Shown here: piece by piece, positions 6,681 through 11,070 of the stretch
Numbering within the stretch: position 1 is the first letter of the stretch
Layout: each line of letters begins with the position of its first letter
Assembly: GCA_022615475.1 (NCBI GenBank)
Contig: JAKEGQ010000183.1
Span: 1-11,070, forward strand
Length of the DNA: 11,070 bases
DNA from: Candidatus Methylomirabilota bacterium
GTDB lineage: Bacteria; Methylomirabilota; Methylomirabilia; Methylomirabilales; CSP1-5
Direction of reading: 5' to 3'
Made by a program: the position numbers and the translations under genes
The notes under the pieces: generated by a model
Told to the model about the DNA's origin: nothing
Databases searched by the model: none
The model's input: only the letters and a program-made list of their open reading frames with translations

Positions 6681-6780
6681 AGGATGGTCGCGCTGGTGTT
6701 GAGGCGGCTCGAGGCGCATGCGTCGAAGAATCCGACGAAAAAAGCAGGGGAGCCAATCACGTGCGCCGCAGGGAGCCACC

Positions 6781-7821
6781 GTGCGGGGACTGGGAGAGTT
6801 CCGCTTGCTGAGGAGGCTCCGCGCGAAGAGCCCGCCACTTCCCCCTGCGGTCCTGGCCGGGATGGGTGATGATGCCGCCGTCCTCCAGCCGTCGCCTGGC
6901 TTCGCGTTGGTGGCCACCGTGGACGTCCTGGTGGAGGGAAAGGATTTCCACTGGGAATGGTGCCCTGCGGAGGCCGTCGGGCACAAAGGGCTCACCGTAA
7001 GCCTGAGTGATGTCGGGGCCATGGGGGCGATTCCGAGGTACGCTCTCGTCGCCTTGGGCCTTCCCGCGAGGACTCCGGTGAAGCGCGTGGATGCTCTTTA
7101 CCGGGGCATCTGGGAGGCAGCAGAGGCATCAGGTGTCGCGGTGGTCGGGGGGGATCTGTCGGAGGCCCCTTGCCTGATCCTGAGCGTCACCCTGATCGGA
7201 GAAGGGGAGACTGATCACCTCATCCGTCGCTCCGGGGCAAAGGTTGGGGAAACGATCTGGGTGACCGGTCCCCTCGGAAGGGCAGCAGCGGGGCTTTGCG
7301 CCTTGAAGGCAGGGTACCGGCCTGAGCGTTCAGCGGTGAAGGGCAGGCGTGCAACACACATCCCGCCGAAGGCTCGGAAGGCCATCCGGGAGACGATCCG
7401 GGCCCAGCTCTATCCCGTTGCGCGCTACCGAGAGGGGAGGATCCTGGCCGAGGCCGGAATCGCCACCGCCATGATCGATCTCAGCGATGGGCTTGCCTCG
7501 GATCTCACGCGGTTGGCGGAGGAGAGTAGGGTGGGAGCGCGGATCTTTGCTGACCGGATTCCCGTGGATCCGTCCACGCGGCAGGTGGCAGAGCTTGTTG
7601 GGCTGGATCCCTTAAGATTGGCGCTGGGCGGGGGAGAGGATTTTGAGCTCCTCTTCACGAGCGGAGCCGCTTCGGCGGCGATCGAGGACGCCCTGGCCCG
7701 TAAGGGCTTCGCCCGGCCCCATGCCGTCGGCGAGATCTGTCCCACAGACGAGAGGCTCACCCTCGTTGGCCCGCGGGGAAGACAGGAGCCGCTCGGAAGC
7801 GGATTTGAACATTTCCGTTAA
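6781..7821 (+). CDS. thiL: Thiamine-monophosphate kinase ThiL
   Basis: The 346-residue kinase phosphorylates thiamine monophosphate with ATP to thiamine diphosphate, the active cofactor, in the last step of the bacterial pathway. Motifs of the PurM/ThiL fold are in place: LGEFRLL at the N-terminus (4-10), GMGDDAAVL (27-35, metal-binding Asp pair), VDVLVEGKDF (47-56), KGLTVSLSDVGAMGA (69-83), VGGDLS (122-127), IDLSDGLASDL (232-242) and GGGEDFELLF (283-292). GTG 6781 has GGGAG (6771-6775) five bases upstream and gives the normal ThiL start. An ATG at 6718 would add 21 arginine-rich residues not expected in the family. It is slightly longer than E. coli ThiL (325), with a short basic insertion near 181-200. 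No other thiamine gene is nearby. Its TAA overlaps the stop of the convergent CNNM gene. Confidence 0.96.
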   Translation: MRGLGEFRLLRRLRAKSPPLPPAVLAGMGDDAAVLQPSPGFALVATVDVLVEGKDFHWEWCPAEAVGHKGLTVSLSDVGAMGAIPRYALVALGLPARTPVKRVDALYRGIWEAAEASGVAVVGGDLSEAPCLILSVTLIGEGETDHLIRRSGAKVGETIWVTGPLGRAAAGLCALKAGYRPERSAVKGRRATHIPPKARKAIRETIRAQLYPVARYREGRILAEAGIATAMIDLSDGLASDLTRLAEESRVGARIFADRIPVDPSTRQVAELVGLDPLRLALGGGEDFELLFTSGAASAAIEDALARKGFARPHAVGEICPTDERLTLVGPRGRQEPLGSGFEHFR

Positions 7822-9077
7822 GTCTTTTTGCCATCCTCCCCCTGGCGGTCCATCAGCCGGATCCTCACCTTGACAATGCTCCGCTTATCCGTCGCCGTGA
7901 CGACGAAGCGCATCCCTCCATATTCGACCTCCTCCCCGGTGTCGGGGATCTTCTGAAAGAGGTGGAGGAGGAACCCGCCCAGGGTTTCATATTCCCCTTC
8001 GGGGAGCTGGATCCCGAGCTCGTCGCGGAGCCGCTCCACTTCGAGCCGCGCATCGACGAGGTAGGAGCCGTCGGGGAGGCGTTTCAAGAGAGGCGGCTCC
8101 TCGTCGTATTCATCTTCGATCTCGCCCACGATCTCCTCCAGGAGATCCTCGATCGTCACAATCCCCACCACCCCTCCGTACTCGTCCACCACGACGGCCA
8201 TGTGGAACCGCCCCCGCCGCATCTCCTCGAACAGGTCGGCGACGAGTTTGGTCTCCGGAACATAGTGCGCCCGGCGGATGAGCGGCGCGAGGGGCGTCTC
8301 GGGGTCGGCCGAGAGGAGATCGAAGGCGTGGACGATGCCGACGATCTTGTCGATGCGCTCCTCGAAGACGGGGATGCGAGAAAACTGGTGCTCAGTCACC
8401 ACCGCCACAGCCTCGGCCAGCGTCGCGGACGCGGGGACCGCTACCACCTTGATGAGAGGGATCATGGCCTCCTGGACAGTGGTCTCACCAAAGTCAATGA
8501 TCTTGTGGATCATCCGCCGCTCGCCCGTGTCGAGCTCGGCCTGGTGCTTTCCCGCCTGGACTAGGAATTTCAGCTCCTCACGGGTGATGTAGGGGTCGCG
8601 CTCGGACGCGGCAATCCGGAAGGGCGTCAGGAGCAAGGTCGAGGCACGGTAGACAGTGGTGGTGAGTGGGGCGAAGAGGTGCACACAGAGGTGAAGCGGC
8701 GGCGCCAAGAGGGGCGCCAGGCGATCGGCATGCTGCCGGAAGTAGGTCTTAGGGACCATCTCGCCGAAGAGGAGGACCACGGGGGTAAGGAGCACCATCG
8801 CGTAGTACTCGCGGCCCTCCCCGAGGAGGAAGAGACAGAGGACGGTGGCGGCCGTCGAACTGGTCACGACACAGAGGTTGGTCCCGACCAAGGTCGTTGC
8901 CAGGAGTCGGTCCGGTCGCTGGAGTAGTCGCTCTGCCACCTGGGCCCCCTTCCCGCCCTCTCCCGCCAGGTGGCGAATCTTGATCCGATCGCACGAGATC
9001 AGGGCCATCTCCGAGCCGGAGAAGAAAGCCTCCAGAAGGAGGAGGCATCCGATGAGGATGAAAAGGAAGGGGATCAT
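7818..9077 (-). CDS. CNNM/CBS/CorC_HlyC domain membrane protein (hemolysin C / CorC family)
   Basis: The 419-residue integral membrane protein has the full architecture. It carries an N-terminal CNNM (DUF21) domain (about 1-185) with hydrophobic helices, the GSEMAL motif at 21-26 and FGEMVPKT at 104-111. A CBS pair follows (about 195-310; SRIPVFEERIDKIVGIV and VVDEYGGVVGIVTIEDLLEEIVGEI), then a C-terminal CorC_HlyC domain (about 325-410; LPDGSYLVDARLEVERL, ETLGGFLLHLFQKIP). CNNM/CorC proteins mediate divalent-cation, mainly Mg2+, export or resistance in studied cases, with the CBS pair binding adenine nucleotides. The start ATG 9077 overlaps the stop of the upstream gene as ATGA (9074-9077), and AGGA lies nine bases upstream. 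The last base of the gene, 7818, lies inside the opposing thiL gene end. Confidence 0.94.
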   Translation of the reverse strand: MIPFLFILIGCLLLLEAFFSGSEMALISCDRIKIRHLAGEGGKGAQVAERLLQRPDRLLATTLVGTNLCVVTSSTAATVLCLFLLGEGREYYAMVLLTPVVLLFGEMVPKTYFRQHADRLAPLLAPPLHLCVHLFAPLTTTVYRASTLLLTPFRIAASERDPYITREELKFLVQAGKHQAELDTGERRMIHKIIDFGETTVQEAMIPLIKVVAVPASATLAEAVAVVTEHQFSRIPVFEERIDKIVGIVHAFDLLSADPETPLAPLIRRAHYVPETKLVADLFEEMRRGRFHMAVVVDEYGGVVGIVTIEDLLEEIVGEIEDEYDEEPPLLKRLPDGSYLVDARLEVERLRDELGIQLPEGEYETLGGFLLHLFQKIPDTGEEVEYGGMRFVVTATDKRSIVKVRIRLMDRQGEDGKKT

Positions 9078-10099
9078 GCCGGGTGGTCCTGTTGCGGGGG
9101 CTGGTCAAACTCGTCGGCGATCTCCCCCACGAGCTCTTCCAGAAGATCCTCCAGGGTCACGAGCCCGACGGTGGCGCCGTATTCATTGACCACGATTGCC
9201 ATATGCCGACCGCGACGCTGGAACTCTTTGAGGAGCGTGTCGGTGCGGGTGGTCTCTGGGATGAAGAAGGGGGGGTGGAGCAGGGAACTCAAGGTGGGTG
9301 GGGGTGATCCCTCCGCCTTGACCCGGAGGAGGTCTTTGGCATTCAGGATGCCCACGATCCGATCGATGGTCTCTTGGTAGACCGGGATCCGGGAGAAGGC
9401 GGCCTTCGTGACGGCCGCGACCACCTCATCAAAGGAGAGGTTTACATCGAGGCAGAACATGTCGCCACGGGGGGTCATCACCTGGCGGACTGGTACCTCG
9501 GCGAATGCCAGCACGCGCTCGATCATCTTGTGCTCGGTGGGCTCCACGACCCCTTCCTGGCGTCCGACATCCAGGACCAGCTTAAAGTCTTCTTCCGAGA
9601 CTCCCGACGGACTGAGGGCGGCTGGGACCCCGAGGACCCACAGGCAGAGGTCGACCAGCCTCTTGAGGACGGCCCGGAGCGGGGTGATGAGAAGCGAAAA
9701 GATTTCCAGGGGCCTCGAGACGAGGTACGAGACCCGTTCCGCATGAGCGACTGCCAACATCTTCGGGGTGAGTTCCCCGAAGATCAGGATCAGGGGTAGC
9801 AGGAGCAGAGGGGCAAGCCAGGCCTTTTGCGCGCCCCAGACGTGAAGGATGAGGGCTGTCGTCGTGACCGAGGCAGTAATGTTGGCCAGGTCGTTACCGA
9901 TGAGGATGGTGACGATGGTCCGGGTCGGACGTTCGAGGAGCTTGAGGACCCGATCTCCCCACTGAGGTTCGGTCTGGGACAGGCGCTGCAGCCGCAAACG
10001 GCTGAGCGAGAAGAGGGCGGTCTCCGCAGCCGAGAAAAAGGCGGACAGGGAGAGGAGGAGGAGTAACCCGATTAGATAGGATAGCGTTGTTGCGTCCAA
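9074..10099 (-). CDS. CNNM/CBS domain membrane protein without C-terminal CorC_HlyC domain
   Basis: The 341-residue paralogue of the following gene has a CNNM domain (about 1-190) with SAAETALFSLSR at 23-34 and FGELTPK at 107-113. It then has a CBS pair (about 200-330): VRQVMTPRGDM (204-214), SRIPVYQETIDRIVGIL, and AIVVNEYGATVGLVTLEDLLEELVGEI. It stops shortly after the second CBS motif, so the CorC_HlyC domain seen in its partner is absent. This is not a frameshift: the next gene starts cleanly at the ATGA overlap. The start is TTG 10097-10099. An in-frame stop lies ten codons upstream and no ATG or GTG intervenes, which makes TTG the best choice. The ribosome-binding site is weak. Predicted role: Mg2+ or Co2+ transport or resistance, possibly as a heteromer with the downstream paralogue, which is inference. 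Confidence 0.92.
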   Translation of the reverse strand: MDATTLSYLIGLLLLLSLSAFFSAAETALFSLSRLRLQRLSQTEPQWGDRVLKLLERPTRTIVTILIGNDLANITASVTTTALILHVWGAQKAWLAPLLLLPLILIFGELTPKMLAVAHAERVSYLVSRPLEIFSLLITPLRAVLKRLVDLCLWVLGVPAALSPSGVSEEDFKLVLDVGRQEGVVEPTEHKMIERVLAFAEVPVRQVMTPRGDMFCLDVNLSFDEVVAAVTKAAFSRIPVYQETIDRIVGILNAKDLLRVKAEGSPPPTLSSLLHPPFFIPETTRTDTLLKEFQRRGRHMAIVVNEYGATVGLVTLEDLLEELVGEIADEFDQPPQQDHPA

Positions 10100-10120
10100 A
10101 GATCCGATCTGCTGAAAGCT

Positions 10121-10149
10121 ATTCTATGATCCTCTTGGCCTTTGGTCGG
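10121..10149 (-). promoter_or_regulatory. Putative promoter of the CNNM operon (minus strand)
   Basis: On the minus strand TAGAAT (10126-10121), five of six matches to TATAAT, follows CCGACC (10149-10144) with 17 bases between. Transcription would start near 10114, about 15 bases before the TTG start. The -35 is poor, so support rests mainly on the -10 and the position. Confidence 0.4.
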
Positions 10150-10194
10150 CACGGGATCAGGGTGCTGGTACACAACTTGCACCCGATACATCCA

Positions 10195-10224
10195 TTGGGG
10201 TTGCAATCCGGTGTCAGCTATGAT
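10195..10224 (+). promoter_or_regulatory. Putative promoter of the MCP gene
   Basis: TATGAT (10219-10224), five of six matches to the -10 consensus, lies 18 bases after TTGGGG (10195-10200). The start would fall near 10231, leaving a leader of about 43 bases that includes GGAGG at 10261-10265. The -35 matches only TTG, so confidence is low. Confidence 0.35.
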
Positions 10225-10273
10225 ATCAGTTCACAAAAGCGTTGTAAAGACAAGCCCGGCGGAGGCGAAGGCC

Positions 10274-11070
10274 ATGCGCATCGGGAACAAGATTCTCCTG
10301 GGCTTTCTGGCCGTGATCTTGGTGATCACGCTTATGGCCACGCAGGATTACCTCACCGTCTTTACCAGCGTGTTAGTGGGCGGAGTGGCCGCCAGGATTC
10401 TCAGCCGAATGATCGCGCACAGAATGGAAGAGCTGGTGGGGGCCACGCAGGTCATCAGCCAGGGTGACCTGACGAAGGAAGTCACCGTGGACTCCCAGGA
10501 CGAGTTGGGCCAGCTGGCCGACGCCTTTAATCGCATGGTCGTCAGCCTCCGGGAAGTGGTCCGCGAGACAAAGGGGATGACGGACAAGGTCAGCCAATCG
10601 ACGATAGCCTTGAGTGAGACAGCCGTGGCCACAAATATGGTTACGGAGGAGATCGCCACCCGCGTGGACCAGATTGCCAGGGGAGCGGAGAGGCAGGTGG
10701 TGCTGGTCGGGGATGGATCCCGAGTGGTGCATGAGCTGGCCCAATCCGCCAACGAAATTGCCGCCCGGTCCCGGTCTGCGGCCCAGGCGGTGGCCGAGGC
10801 CGGGGACACGGCCGAGTCGGGGGGCAAGTCCGCTCAGGAGGCCGTGAAGAAGATGGCGGAGGTCTTCAGCCTCTTAGAGCGCCTGGCCGCTGGGGTCAAA
10901 GGCTTCGGGGCCAAAACCCAACAGATTGGGACCATCGTCGATCTGATCACCCGGATCGCCCACCAGACACATCTTCTGGCCCTCAATGCCACCATCGAGG
11001 CAGCCCGGGCCGGCGAACACGGACGGGGCTTTGCGGTGGTCGCGGATGAGGTTCGGAAGTTGGCTGGCGA
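10274..11070 (+). CDS. Methyl-accepting chemotaxis protein (5' part), without a periplasmic sensor domain
   Basis: The frame is open from ATG 10274 to the right edge (265 codons visible), with GGAGG (10261-10265) eight bases upstream. Hydrophobic residues 7-22 and about 27-41 form two membrane segments separated by only a few residues. A HAMP domain follows (about 42-95; GDLTKEV at 64-70, DELGQLADAFNRMV at 76-89). A long Ala/Glu-rich coiled coil leads to the highly conserved signalling hairpin at the end of the visible part (LLALNATIEAARAGEHGRGFAVVADEVRKLAG with T-H before LLALN, where T-N is usual). MCPs control the CheA kinase through CheW. Typical members have about 100-300 periplasmic residues between the two helices; here they are missing, so any sensing must be membrane, HAMP or cytoplasmic. 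The gene is not adjacent to other che or fli genes in this window. The 3' end, with the second methylation helix, lies outside. Confidence 0.93.
   Translation, partial: MRIGNKILLGFLAVILVITLMATQDYLTVFTSVLVGGVAARILSRMIAHRMEELVGATQVISQGDLTKEVTVDSQDELGQLADAFNRMVVSLREVVRETKGMTDKVSQSTIALSETAVATNMVTEEIATRVDQIARGAERQVVLVGDGSRVVHELAQSANEIAARSRSAAQAVAEAGDTAESGGKSAQEAVKKMAEVFSLLERLAAGVKGFGAKTQQIGTIVDLITRIAHQTHLLALNATIEAARAGEHGRGFAVVADEVRKLAG

Larger units (their letters stand above)
10100..10273. other. Divergent intergenic region between the CNNM operon and MCP gene
   Basis: These 174 bases must supply promoters in both directions. Besides the two promoter candidates listed separately, they hold an imperfect inverted repeat with cores GGGTGC (10160-10165) and GCACCC (10179-10184), 13 bases apart. 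It lies between the two putative start regions and could be an operator. No flagellar sigma-28 promoter is evident for the MCP gene, and I found no open frame of note. Confidence 0.45.

Noticed and set aside
6718..6780. ATG 6718 as the thiL start
   Set aside because: It adds 21 basic residues unlike the family and has no ribosome-binding site; GTG 6781 with GGGAG gives the standard N-terminus.
7789..7802. CCGCT-CGGA-AGCGG hairpin as a bidirectional terminator for thiL and the CNNM operon
   Set aside because: It sits inside thiL coding sequence and has no adequate T-run on either strand.
7962..8564. 200-codon plus-strand frame opposite the CNNM/CorC gene
   Set aside because: The His/Asp/Glu-rich translation is the mirror of the CBS-domain codons; no start signal or family resemblance is seen.

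Overview
The window is high-GC chromosomal DNA. My hand counts give about 65% G+C in thiL but only about 43% in part of one methyltransferase gene. It comes from a Gram-negative bacterium with a double membrane: there is a BamD-type outer-membrane assembly lipoprotein and a DUF374 lysophospholipid-acyltransferase-like protein. Densely packed housekeeping genes, GTG and TTG starts, and TTGACA promoters would fit Methylomirabilota (NC10) or a deltaproteobacterium-like lineage. That placement is an impression from style and gene content and was not tested.

Layout. Bases 1-384 are the 3' end of clpX. A TTGACA promoter then leads into a tight three-gene run on the plus strand: a BamD-like TPR lipoprotein (497-1399), a second soluble TPR protein (1410-2126) and rsmA/ksgA (2138-3001). 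A 60-base spacer with a perfect 10-bp inverted repeat precedes an archaeal-type nicotinate phosphoribosyltransferase with a C-terminal zinc ribbon (3062-4219). After a 191-base gap with another TTGACA promoter come three genes that look more accessory: a DUF374 acyltransferase (4411-5109), an unnamed protein with a possible Cys-His-Asp triad (5163-5840) and a class I methyltransferase with a C-terminal hydrophobic segment (5901-6680). The methyltransferase is much AT-richer than its surroundings. thiL (6781-7821) follows.

On the minus strand, two tandem CNNM/CBS (CorC/HlyC-type) membrane proteins form an operon read from 10099 down to 7818, joined by an ATGA stop-start overlap. The operon's final stop codon overlaps the thiL stop codon by four bases, a convergent arrangement with no spacer. 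A 174-base divergent intergenic region separates this operon from a methyl-accepting chemotaxis protein gene that begins at 10274 and runs off the right edge. The predicted MCP has almost no periplasmic part.

Functionally the window mixes protein quality control (ClpX), outer-membrane biogenesis (BamD), ribosome maturation (RsmA), cofactor synthesis (NAPRTase for NAD, ThiL for thiamine diphosphate), membrane divalent-cation transport or resistance (CNNM pair) and signalling (MCP). I see no CRISPR array, tRNA, rRNA, transposase, phage or toxin-antitoxin module. The least explained part is 4411-6680, which could be a small envelope-modification cassette, although the evidence for a coherent new system there is weak.
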